Below are positions 1-5,373 of a stretch of DNA of 9,010 nucleotides, one piece after another. The stretch comes from CAZVBV01 sp964509975. Its GTDB lineage: Bacteria; Patescibacteriota; Gracilibacteria; UBA4473. The first letter of the stretch is position 1. Every line of letters begins with the position of its first letter. A program made the translations under genes and the position numbers. Location of the stretch: positions 1-9,010 of the forward strand of contig CAZDZO010000030.1 of assembly GCA_964509975.1 (NCBI GenBank), read 5' to 3'. The notes under the pieces were generated by a model. That model did not search any database and was not told the origin of the DNA. It worked only from the letters and a program-made list of their open reading frames with translations.

Positions 1-9
1 GGTAAAATG

Positions 10-606
10 TTAGAAATACTTAAAAATAACTCGCTGTTCTAGTCTTGACCCTAAAACAATTGCCAATCCCATAATAAAAATCATTCCAATAAATTTATAT
101 TTATGTTTTTGTTTTTTGTATAAATTTCGCTCACTGTGTCGTACTTTATCCATTAATTCATCTCCAAACTGAATAGACATAAAAGTCCCCACCGCTGATA
201 ACAATATAATGGCCCAAAACGGAAAAGGATGCGCTAAAATATGCTGAAAAAGAAGAAGGAGTTTTGTTTTTGTATAAATCTCTGGATGAATAAAAAATGT
301 ATAAAAATTTAATAAAATCGCAATGCCCCAAACTATTGATTCAGAAAAAAACATTCTAATTCGAGTAATGAGTCTAACTGGAAAATCAAGTAAGAATCCT
401 GCGTCTGCTATAGGTGTACAAAGAACAAAAAAAGACCACGTAAGCATTGTCACAAAAAAACCATCTTTCAGTCCATATTCCACCGTGATAAAAATAAAAT
501 ATATTAGAAAAACAGAAAAAATTAATAAAAACTTCAAAAAAACATGTTTTTTTGTTTCATGTTTTATAATTTCGTGATGATGAATCTTGTCTCCTTTTAA
601 TTTCAT
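10..606 (-). CDS. Conserved multi-pass inner-membrane protein, function unknown
   Basis: This is a 198-residue protein that I cannot name. After a charged, His/Lys-rich N-terminus (about residues 1-21) there are about five hydrophobic segments, near residues 22-42, 50-72, 90-107, 129-147 and 173-187. This indicates an integral membrane protein with little soluble mass. The segment PIADAGFLLDFPVRL (about 65-79) is the best candidate for a conserved family signature. I have the impression of having seen similar strings in uncharacterised proteins of other bacteria, but I assign no function. The frame could also open at a GTG (622-624) directly abutting the tRNA 3' end. I prefer the ATG at 604-606 because TACAGT lies 6 bases before it (613-618) and GAAGAA sits just upstream. 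It follows topA and the tRNA on the same strand and may be co-transcribed with them. The stop is TAA at 10-12, so the gene is complete. Confidence 0.8.
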   Translation of the reverse strand: MKLKGDKIHHHEIIKHETKKHVFLKFLLIFSVFLIYFIFITVEYGLKDGFFVTMLTWSFFVLCTPIADAGFLLDFPVRLITRIRMFFSESIVWGIAILLNFYTFFIHPEIYTKTKLLLLFQHILAHPFPFWAIILLSAVGTFMSIQFGDELMDKVRHSERNLYKKQKHKYKFIGMIFIMGLAIVLGSRLEQRVIFKYF

Positions 607-612
607 TTCTTC

Positions 613-618
613 ACTGTA
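613..618 (-). promoter_or_regulatory. Possible -10 element of the membrane-protein gene
   Basis: TACAGT (4 of 6 matches to TATAAT) lies 6 bases before the ATG at 606, the spacing seen before several other genes here. No good -35 is visible upstream, because that region is inside the tRNA. Read-through from the tRNA promoter is an equally good explanation for expression. Confidence 0.3.
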
Positions 619-624
619 AAACAC

Positions 625-700
625 TGGTGGGCGAGGCAGGAATTGAACCTGCCACCAAAGCGTTATGAGCGCCCTGCTCTAACCACTGAGCTACTCGCCC
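625..700 (-). tRNA. tRNA with anticodon CAT (elongator Met or Ile2)
   Basis: The minus strand folds into a complete 76-base cloverleaf with an encoded CCA. The acceptor stem is GGGCGAG/CTCGCCC with discriminator A. The D arm is GCTC/GAGC with an 8-base loop. The anticodon stem is GGGCG/CGCTT (two G-U pairs at its outer end) with loop CTCATAA. The variable loop is TGGTG, and the T arm is GCAGG-TTCAATT-CCTGC. The anticodon is at 665-667. It is not the initiator: bases 1 and 72 form a normal G-C pair and the stem lacks the three G-C pairs next to the loop. CAT could be elongator Met, or Ile2, whose C34 is converted to lysidine by TilS to read AUA. The D-loop and anticodon-arm context resembles Ile2, but I cannot decide by eye. 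It lies 24 bases after topA. Confidence 0.97.
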
Positions 701-710
701 GACCGATAAG

Positions 711-738
711 ATTGTACTGCTCAATTATTTTTTCACAA
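711..738 (-). promoter_or_regulatory. Candidate tRNA promoter inside the 3' end of topA
   Basis: On the minus strand TTGTGA (733-738; 4/6 to TTGACA) and TACAAT (711-716; 5/6 to TATAAT) are separated by 16 bases. The tRNA begins 10 bases beyond the -10, leaving a 5' leader of a few bases for RNase P. The -35 overlaps the last codons of topA, so the tRNA probably has its own promoter even though it lies in line with topA. Confidence 0.5.
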
Positions 739-3037
739 ATCTTCTCTTCTTCGTCGGCGCTTCTTTGATGAGTGCCTCACATTCTTTGAGTGTCAATTTC
801 GCTGGTTCTTTGTCTTTTGGAATTTTCGCATTTTTCTTTCCGTCCGTGATGTATGGCCCATATTGTCCTTTGAGAACTTGAATATCAGAACCTTCAAATG
901 TCTGAATAAATTTCTCTTTGTCCGCTTTTTTCTTTTCTTCAATAAGCTCTAATGCTCGTTCAAGTGTAATTGTGAATGGATCGTCTGGTTTAATAGAAAC
1001 AAATTTACTTCCGAATTTAATGTACGGTCCAAATCTCCCAAAATTCGCTCCGATGTCTTCTCCATCTTTCGTTTGCCCAATGATTCTCGGAAGCTTGAAG
1101 AGCTCTAACGCATCCTCCAACGTTACCTCATCCATCTTTTTCCCTACAGGAAGAGACGCGAATCGTGGTTTTTCTTCGTCATCCTTTGTCCCAATTTGAA
1201 ACATTGGACCATATCGTCCAACTCGTACCAAAACTGGCTTTCCGCTTTCAGGATCAACTCCGAGTTCTCGCACTTGTTGTGCTTCTTCTCGAGAAATATC
1301 CGCAGCCTCGTCAACGGTTGCTCGGAATGGAGTATAAAATTCCGAAATCATTTTATTCCACTTCTGTTTTCCATGCGCAATGGAATCAAATTCTTCCTCC
1401 ACCTGAACCGTAAAATTGTAATCCACAATTTTTGGAAAGTGTTTTACAAGAAAATCGGTCACAACATTTCCAATGTCTGTTGGTAAAAGTTTTGATTTAT
1501 CGGCTCCGGTAATTTCTGTTCTACTTTCGTCGGTAATCTTTTCTGATTTCAAGAGGAATATTTGTAATTTTCGTTCTTTTCCTTCTAAATCTCCTTTTTC
1601 CACATACCCACGATCTTGAATCGTAGAAATTGTTGGCGCGTAGGTTGATGGTCGCCCGATCCCCATTTCCTCCATTTTCTTAACCAAACTCGCCTCGGTA
1701 TATCTCGCTGGTGGACGAGAGAAAGTTTCTCCCGCTTGCATTGTGTCGAGTGTTAATTCTTGCCCAACTTTAAGCGGAGGCAACATTTTCTTTGCCAATG
1801 GATCATCTCCATTTTCTTCATCGGTTCCCTCAAAATACACTTTCAAAAATCCTTCAAATTTCACCACTTCTCCTTTGGCAATAAGTTGTGTTTTTCGCGT
1901 AGAAATATCGATAGTAGCCGTCGTTTTTTCGAGTTTCGCTTCCGCCATTTGTGACGCAATCGTTCGTTTCCAAATCAAGCTGTACAATTTCGATTGACCC
2001 GCATCTCCAGATACACTGTCATTAGCAAGATCAGTTGGACGAATCGCCTCATGCGCTTCTTGAGCACCAGAAGATTTCGTTTTATATTTTCGGATCTGCA
2101 CAAATTCTTTTCCGTAACGTGATTCAATTTCGTTTCCGGCTTGTCCAAGTGCTTGATCTGACAGGTTCACCGAATCAGTACGCATGTAGGTAATTTTTCC
2201 TGCTTCATACAACCGCTGTGCCACGGTCATGGTTTGTTTTACTGAGAATCCAAGTTTCCGACTCGCTTCTTGTTGGAGTGTGGAAGTGGTAAATGGTGCT
2301 GATGGAGATCGTTTTCCAGGAGAAGTTTCGAGACTCGAAACTTTGAAGTTTGCTCCAATACAAGATTCCAAAAATTTCTTCGCTTCATCCACTGTTTCAA
2401 ATTTCTTTGGTAATTCCGCTTTCAATACCTTTCCTCCCCCAAGATCAAATTCTGCCGTAATCTTGAAAGTTGAAGTAGAGTCAAATGCCTCAATTTCTCG
2501 TTCCCGTTCTACAATAAGTCTCACCGCCACTGATTGCACTCGTCCCGCTGAAAGTCCTGTCCTGACTTTTTTCCACAATACTGGAGAAAGTTCATATCCC
2601 ACCAATCGATCAAGCACTCGTCGCGCTTGTTGTGCATCAACAAGATTAGTATCGAGTTCTCGTGGATTTTCTACCGCATGAAGAATCGCGGGTTTCGTAA
2701 TTTCGTGAAACACAATTCGTTTCGTTTTCTTTGGATCCAGTTTCAACGCTTCTTTCAAATGCCATGCAATCGCTTCCCCTTCTCGATCTTCATCTGCTGC
2801 CAGCCAGACGACCGCATCTTTTGAGAGTTTCTTGAGTTCTGTTACCGTTTTTTTCTTGTCAGTAGATACTTCGTAGGTCGGCTCAAACGTCCCTCCTTCG
2901 ATATCAATCGACATACCTTTTTTTGGCAAATCTCGGATATGACCGAAACTGGATTTCACCGTAAAGTCTTTCCCAAGGAACTTTTCAATTGTTTTTGCTT
3001 TCGCCGGACTCTCCACGATCACTAGATTTTTTGTCAT
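725..3037 (-). CDS. topA: DNA topoisomerase I (type IA), zinc-finger-less
   Basis: This 770-residue enzyme relaxes negative supercoils by transient cleavage of one strand through a 5'-phosphotyrosine. The N-terminal Toprim domain starts at once (LVIVESPAKAKTIEKF, residues 5-20, with Glu9). It carries the metal-binding acidic triad in ADEDREGE (Asp82, Asp84, Glu86). The catalytic tyrosine is in KITYMRTDS (Tyr284, with Arg286). GRPSTYAPTISTIQDRGY (461-478) is the conserved core motif after it. From about 580 onward, cysteine zinc fingers are absent. There are instead three glycine-rich repeats (GRYGPMFQIG, GRFGPYIKFG, GQYGPYITDG at about 608, 667 and 724) and a basic tail ending KKRRFVKK, as in many cyanobacterial, actinobacterial and CPR enzymes. 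The frame opens at a GTG at 3106, but the extra 23 residues precede the conserved start, so I take the ATG at 3037. No ribosome binding site is visible. Confidence 0.97.
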   Translation of the reverse strand: MTKNLVIVESPAKAKTIEKFLGKDFTVKSSFGHIRDLPKKGMSIDIEGGTFEPTYEVSTDKKKTVTELKKLSKDAVVWLAADEDREGEAIAWHLKEALKLDPKKTKRIVFHEITKPAILHAVENPRELDTNLVDAQQARRVLDRLVGYELSPVLWKKVRTGLSAGRVQSVAVRLIVEREREIEAFDSTSTFKITAEFDLGGGKVLKAELPKKFETVDEAKKFLESCIGANFKVSSLETSPGKRSPSAPFTTSTLQQEASRKLGFSVKQTMTVAQRLYEAGKITYMRTDSVNLSDQALGQAGNEIESRYGKEFVQIRKYKTKSSGAQEAHEAIRPTDLANDSVSGDAGQSKLYSLIWKRTIASQMAEAKLEKTTATIDISTRKTQLIAKGEVVKFEGFLKVYFEGTDEENGDDPLAKKMLPPLKVGQELTLDTMQAGETFSRPPARYTEASLVKKMEEMGIGRPSTYAPTISTIQDRGYVEKGDLEGKERKLQIFLLKSEKITDESRTEITGADKSKLLPTDIGNVVTDFLVKHFPKIVDYNFTVQVEEEFDSIAHGKQKWNKMISEFYTPFRATVDEAADISREEAQQVRELGVDPESGKPVLVRVGRYGPMFQIGTKDDEEKPRFASLPVGKKMDEVTLEDALELFKLPRIIGQTKDGEDIGANFGRFGPYIKFGSKFVSIKPDDPFTITLERALELIEEKKKADKEKFIQTFEGSDIQVLKGQYGPYITDGKKNAKIPKDKEPAKLTLKECEALIKEAPTKKRRFVKK

Positions 3038-3148
3038 TGTATTAATGTGTATTGAATTTTTCGAAAACAACGGTAGCAGGAAAAAAATCTTTTGTCCAAA
3101 AACCACTGATAACTTGACGACATATTACTTTTGAGTTAAACACAATGC

Positions 3149-3157
3149 ATTATGACA
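3149..3157 (-). promoter_or_regulatory. Possible extended -10 for topA
   Basis: The minus strand reads TGTCATAAT, an extended -10 (TG-N-CATAAT, 5/6). It would give topA a leader of about 105 bases. No convincing -35 lies 16-18 bases upstream. The element is one arm of the inverted repeat with TGTCATAAC at 3189-3197 on the plus strand, so a protein-binding role is an alternative. Confidence 0.3.
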
Positions 3158-3195
3158 CGCTTCCTGTTGGACTTTCAGTCCGCTGGACTGTCATA
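3151..3195. repeat. Inverted repeat TATGACA / TGTCATA around a GGACT-AGTCC-GGACT array
   Basis: TATGACA (3151-3157) and TGTCATA (3189-3195) are perfect inverted copies 31 bases apart. Between and into them run three short modules: GGACT (3169-3173), AGTCC (3177-3181) and GGACT (3185-3189). The central AGTCC can pair with either neighbour: GGACT-TTC-AGTCC, or CAGTCC-GCT-GGACTG (3176-3190, 6 base pairs). The two hairpins are mutually exclusive. It lies in the interval between divergent topA and the small membrane genes. No T-run follows, so it is not an obvious terminator. Confidence 0.6.
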
Positions 3196-3209
3196 ACAAT
3201 AGGATTGTT
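3195..3209. repeat. Short inverted repeat AACAAT-AGG-ATTGTT
   Basis: This is a perfect 6-base inverted repeat with a 3-base centre, just after the longer inverted repeat and 49 bases before the first small membrane gene. Its core AATAGGATTGT (3198-3208) recurs in inverted orientation at 3657-3667, after the second small gene. It could be an operator or a weak hairpin. The sequence alone does not decide. Confidence 0.45.
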
Positions 3210-3246
3210 CTTTAAATTAACGAACTCAATAAATTAGAAATCTAAA

Positions 3247-3252
3247 TATTTT
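3247..3252 (+). promoter_or_regulatory. Possible -10 of the small membrane gene pair
   Basis: TATTTT (4/6) lies 6 bases before the ATG at 3259, matching the spacing at other starts in this window. The surroundings are very AT-rich, so the match is weak. No clear -35 is present 16-18 bases upstream. Confidence 0.25.
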
Positions 3253-3258
3253 TATCGT

Positions 3259-3429
3259 ATGAAAAAAATCCTAAATTTAACACTTCTAGTAATTGGAATT
3301 GTCTGTATCGCTATTCTTATTTGGGGAAATGGCTGGATTCAAGGCATTGCATTTTTTGTGCTTATTCTTGATGTCGGTTACTTTCTCTTTTTAGGAAAAA
3401 TGAAACAATGCCAAATTAAAACATCGTAA
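3259..3429 (+). CDS. Small two-helix membrane protein (56 aa), unknown
   Basis: The frame starts with ATG, encodes MKKILNLTLLVIG onward, and ends at TAA 3427-3429. Two hydrophobic stretches (about residues 5-22 and 27-46) are separated by a short turn containing WGNGW. A basic C-terminal tail (KMKQCQIKTS) follows. The Lys-Lys start and basic tail suggest both ends face the cytoplasm. I do not recognise a family. Support for a real gene is the clean start, the membrane-protein composition, and the next gene starting one base after this stop. The pair also forms a closed unit with a terminator downstream. No Shine-Dalgarno sequence is seen. Confidence 0.6.
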   Translation: MKKILNLTLLVIGIVCIAILIWGNGWIQGIAFFVLILDVGYFLFLGKMKQCQIKTS

Positions 3430-3430
3430 T

Positions 3431-3655
3431 ATGAACATTTTTTCTGACAAAAGCCTCTTTTGGCCAATACTTATGTTGGTCTCAGGAGGCGCCCTCATTA
3501 TTGCAGGAATATTAGGGGAAGACCCTCTTTATTGCTTTATTTTTGGGGGTCTACTTGTAGTCTTTGGGATTCCTTTTTTGATTTATCAAGGAAGAAATCT
3601 TGTGGCTAAAACAAAAGAACGTCACAAAAACACCTGTGAGATTTTTGAGCCCTAA
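3431..3655 (+). CDS. Small two-helix membrane protein (74 aa), unknown
   Basis: The ATG lies one base after the stop of the preceding gene (TAATATG), so translation is probably coupled. Two membrane segments (about residues 10-28 and 34-52) form a helical hairpin with an acidic turn (GEDP). A basic, charged cytoplasmic tail follows (GRNLVAKTKERHKN). No enzymatic motif or family is recognised. The similar build of the two neighbours (two helices, basic tail) suggests either ancient duplication or a two-subunit membrane complex, but by eye they share no clear sequence identity. A strong terminator begins 19 bases after its stop. Confidence 0.7.
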   Translation: MNIFSDKSLFWPILMLVSGGALIIAGILGEDPLYCFIFGGLLVVFGIPFLIYQGRNLVAKTKERHKNTCEIFEP

Positions 3656-3674
3656 CACAATCCTATTCTTAACT

Positions 3675-3710
3675 GCGCCGCGTAATCTATTGATTATGTG
3701 GCGCTTTTTC
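3675..3710 (+). terminator. Intrinsic terminator of the small membrane gene unit
   Basis: GCGCCGCGTAAT (3675-3686) pairs with ATTATGTGGCGC (3693-3704) as a 12-base stem. It has two G-U pairs and a 6-base loop (CTATTG), and TTTTTC (3705-3710) with further T's follows. Orientation is plus, because no T-run flanks the other side. The structure ends only 16 bases before the tsaD start codon. Confidence 0.88.
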
Positions 3711-3718
3711 TTTATGTT
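3690..3718 (+). promoter_or_regulatory. Candidate tsaD promoter overlapping the terminator
   Basis: TTGATT (3690-3695; 4/6 to TTGACA) and TATGTT (3713-3718; 4/6 to TATAAT) are exactly 17 bases apart. The -10 ends 8 bases before the tsaD ATG, so the transcript would start at or next to the AUG. The -35 lies in the loop and right arm of the upstream terminator hairpin. Confidence 0.5.
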
Positions 3719-3726
3719 CTCTTCCG

Positions 3727-4800
3727 ATGAAAATCCTCGCCTTTGAAACCTCCTGTGACGACACCGCAATTGCTGTGGTGGAGGATGGAGTGAATGTGCT
3801 CGCAAATGTCCGTCAAACCCAACCTGAGCACCATGAGTACGGAGGTGTAGTGCCGGAAATCGCGGCTCGTTTGCATGCGGAGAATTGGCGAGCGGTTCTG
3901 GAGCAGTGTTTGAAGGAGGCGAATGCAACCATTGAAGATGTCGACGCTATTGCGGTGACGCAAGGTCCAGGACTCCAAACCTCACTTCTCACAGGAACAA
4001 CCGCAACGAGTTTCTTGTCGTTATTGAAGAAAAAACCACTCATCCCCGTCCATCATATCCTCGGACACATGGCATCGGTGGCACTTGATCGCAAACTTGA
4101 AGATTTTGAGTTTCCCGCGTTAACATTCACGGCGTCGGGGGGACACTCTGATTTTTATATTTGCGACAACTTCACCGATACGAAAAAAGTAGGACAAACA
4201 ATTGATGATGCACTCGGAGAGGCTTTTGATAAATGCGCCAAAATGCTCGGACTCGGGTATCCAGGGGGACCGATTGTTTCGGAATTAGCAGAGAAAGGTG
4301 ATCCGACGGCTTTTGATTTTCCGGTAATCATGCTTGAACCGGATTCTTTGAACTTTTCTTTTTCTGGACTCAAAGCCGCGATTTATAGAACTGTTGAGGC
4401 GTGTGAAGATCCATCCAATGAAACATTTATCGCTAATGTCTGTGCAAGCTTCCAAGAAACTGCCGTCAAAACCTGTGTGAAAAAACTAGAACGCGCTTTC
4501 GAACAACATCCTGAAGTGAAATCTTTTCACTTTGTCGGCGGTGTTTCGGCGAATAAACAACTCCGAGAAGCTCTAAAGAATACGTGTGAACAATGGGATA
4601 AGAAATTTTTTACGACAAATAAATTCATCTATTCTACTGATAATGCTGCCATGATTGGAAGCGTGGCGTACTTTTTGTATGAGAAAAACCCCAACATCGC
4701 ACAGGTGCAATTTGTCGATGCAAATCCGCGACTCGTTATTTCATCAAAAACTGCACCAAAAATTGAATCGATACTTGTCGCAAAAAGCTCAAGAGAATAA
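3727..4800 (+). CDS. tsaD: tRNA N6-adenosine threonylcarbamoyltransferase TsaD
   Basis: TsaD transfers threonylcarbamoyl from threonylcarbamoyl-AMP to A37 of ANN-reading tRNAs (t6A), working with TsaB and TsaE. The protein has 357 residues. It is an ASKHA-fold ATPase-like protein from its first residues (ILAFETSCDDTAIAVV). It has GGVVPEIAARLH (39-50) and the metal-binding HxxxH (His110, His114). Next come TASGGHSDF (135-143), DDALGEAFDKCAKMLGLGYPGGP (160-182, broken family motif), NFSFSGLKAA (209-218), VGGVSAN (270-276) and STDNAAMIG (303-311, Asp305 as third metal ligand). All key positions are present. The last 20 or so residues after NPRL are an extension beyond the usual core. That extension is encoded by DNA shared with the converging yggT-family gene. 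TsaB, TsaE and TsaC are not in this window. There is no Shine-Dalgarno sequence. Confidence 0.97.
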   Translation: MKILAFETSCDDTAIAVVEDGVNVLANVRQTQPEHHEYGGVVPEIAARLHAENWRAVLEQCLKEANATIEDVDAIAVTQGPGLQTSLLTGTTATSFLSLLKKKPLIPVHHILGHMASVALDRKLEDFEFPALTFTASGGHSDFYICDNFTDTKKVGQTIDDALGEAFDKCAKMLGLGYPGGPIVSELAEKGDPTAFDFPVIMLEPDSLNFSFSGLKAAIYRTVEACEDPSNETFIANVCASFQETAVKTCVKKLERAFEQHPEVKSFHFVGGVSANKQLREALKNTCEQWDKKFFTTNKFIYSTDNAAMIGSVAYFLYEKNPNIAQVQFVDANPRLVISSKTAPKIESILVAKSSRE

Positions 4801-5002
4801 GAAGCAACACCGGAGAAAAATCAAAAGGTCCAAGATGTGCCCATCGAAATGGTTTGAGTAAGGGATTTACAATTTGATCAAGCATGAGTCCTAATTGGCT
4901 CTTTTTTTCTGAAAACCAAGATAGCACCACACTTATAAACACCGCCCAAAACAAAAGTTGGAGCAAAATAGAAATAAAAGAAATCAGGAATTGTATAATC
5001 AT
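4736..5002 (-). CDS. YggT-family membrane protein
   Basis: This 88-residue protein has two hydrophobic segments (about 4-28 and 63-86) separated by a polar loop. The loop contains the family signature NPLLKPFRWAHLGPFDFSPVLL (residues 46-67, broken as NPLLKPFR...DFSP). YggT/YlmG proteins are small inner-membrane proteins linked by genome context to cell division and, in plastids and cyanobacteria, to nucleoid distribution. Their biochemical role is not settled. The start ATG overlaps the stop of the upstream DUF5665 gene as ATGA (4999-5002), a typical coupled operon junction. The last 65 bases, covering much of the second membrane helix, overlap the 3' end of tsaD on the other strand. Confidence 0.88.
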   Translation of the reverse strand: MIIQFLISFISILLQLLFWAVFISVVLSWFSEKKSQLGLMLDQIVNPLLKPFRWAHLGPFDFSPVLLLILLSFLRQVSIQFLVQFLMK

Positions 5003-5331
5003 CGAACACCGTTTTGTGGAGTGTAGAGCTTGATGGCATCAAGCACTTCTTCAAAATATTGACCAATGAGTGGAAAGTCAACCATCTTTGTTAAAAACCA
5101 CACCAAGAGCGCCACTACTACTGTCATTCCTATCAAAATTCCAAATCCTCGAAATACCCCTCCCCAAAAATTAATCCACATAATTCGCCACGGAGAACGG
5201 AGATACTTCACAAAATCAGAAAACCCAGCCCCATCAAGAATTTTTTTGAGTCGCAGTAATTCTTTCCGAACATCCTCCATCTCTTTCTCTGTTTTTGGCT
5301 CTTTTTTGATGGCATTCATAATTTTCTTCAT
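4999..5331 (-). CDS. DUF5665-type single-pass membrane protein
   Basis: This 110-residue protein starts with a basic, charged region likely to form a short coiled coil (about 10-33, EKEMEDVRKELLRLKKIL). An amphipathic Trp-rich stretch follows (SPWRIMWINFWGGVFRG, 46-62), then one membrane helix (about 62-82) and LPLIG-like FPLIGQYFEEVLDAI (86-100). The order (charged helix, RGFGILIG, membrane helix, PLIGxY) fits the DUF5665 family as I remember it. No function is known. The gene ends in TGA overlapping the ATG of the YggT gene, so the two are one operon. An alternative ATG four codons downstream exists. I choose the first because a -10-like TAAAAT lies 6 bases before it. Confidence 0.75.
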   Translation of the reverse strand: MKKIMNAIKKEPKTEKEMEDVRKELLRLKKILDGAGFSDFVKYLRSPWRIMWINFWGGVFRGFGILIGMTVVVALLVWFLTKMVDFPLIGQYFEEVLDAIKLYTPQNGVR

Positions 5332-5337
5332 GTTGCT

Positions 5338-5365
5338 ATTTTAAATTTCTGACTAAAAAAGTAAA
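5338..5365 (-). promoter_or_regulatory. Candidate promoter of the DUF5665-yggT operon
   Basis: The minus strand shows TTTACT (5360-5365; 4/6) and TAAAAT (5338-5343; 5/6) with a 16-base spacer. The -10 ends 6 bases before the ATG at 5331, predicting a leaderless message. The -35 overlaps the -10 proposed for divergent uvrC, so the two promoters probably exclude each other. Confidence 0.5.
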
Positions 5366-5367
5366 CT
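5362..5367 (+). promoter_or_regulatory. Candidate -10 of uvrC
   Basis: TAAACT (4/6 to TATAAT) ends 6 bases before the GTG start of uvrC. There is no convincing -35 at 16-18 bases, so support comes only from the spacing shared with other genes here and the lack of any other room in the 42-base divergent interval. Confidence 0.35.
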
Positions 5368-5373
5368 CTGTCC

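Noticed and set aside
625..700. Initiator tRNA-fMet
   Set aside because: The 1-72 pair is a normal G-C, and the anticodon stem lacks the three consecutive G-C pairs next to the loop that mark initiators.
2229..2681. 150-codon open frame on the plus strand inside topA
   Set aside because: It is antisense to the well-conserved topA core, has low-complexity Ser/Phe-rich composition and no recognisable domain.
3038..3106. Longer topA start at GTG 3106 (23 extra residues)
   Set aside because: The added peptide is hydrophobic and precedes the family start (Toprim strand at residue 5 of the ATG form). Nothing supports an N-terminal extension or signal peptide on a cytoplasmic topoisomerase.
3551..3928. 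125-codon minus-strand frame covering the terminator and the tsaD 5' end
   Set aside because: It runs antisense through a small gene, a terminator hairpin and conserved tsaD motifs. Its His/Arg/Pro-rich composition is typical of a shadow frame.
4999..5001. TGA read as glycine (genetic code 25 of some Gracilibacteria/Absconditabacteria)
   Set aside because: TGA ends the DUF5665 gene exactly at the ATGA junction with the next gene. No conserved glycine position in topA, tsaD, uvrC or gmk is written TGA.
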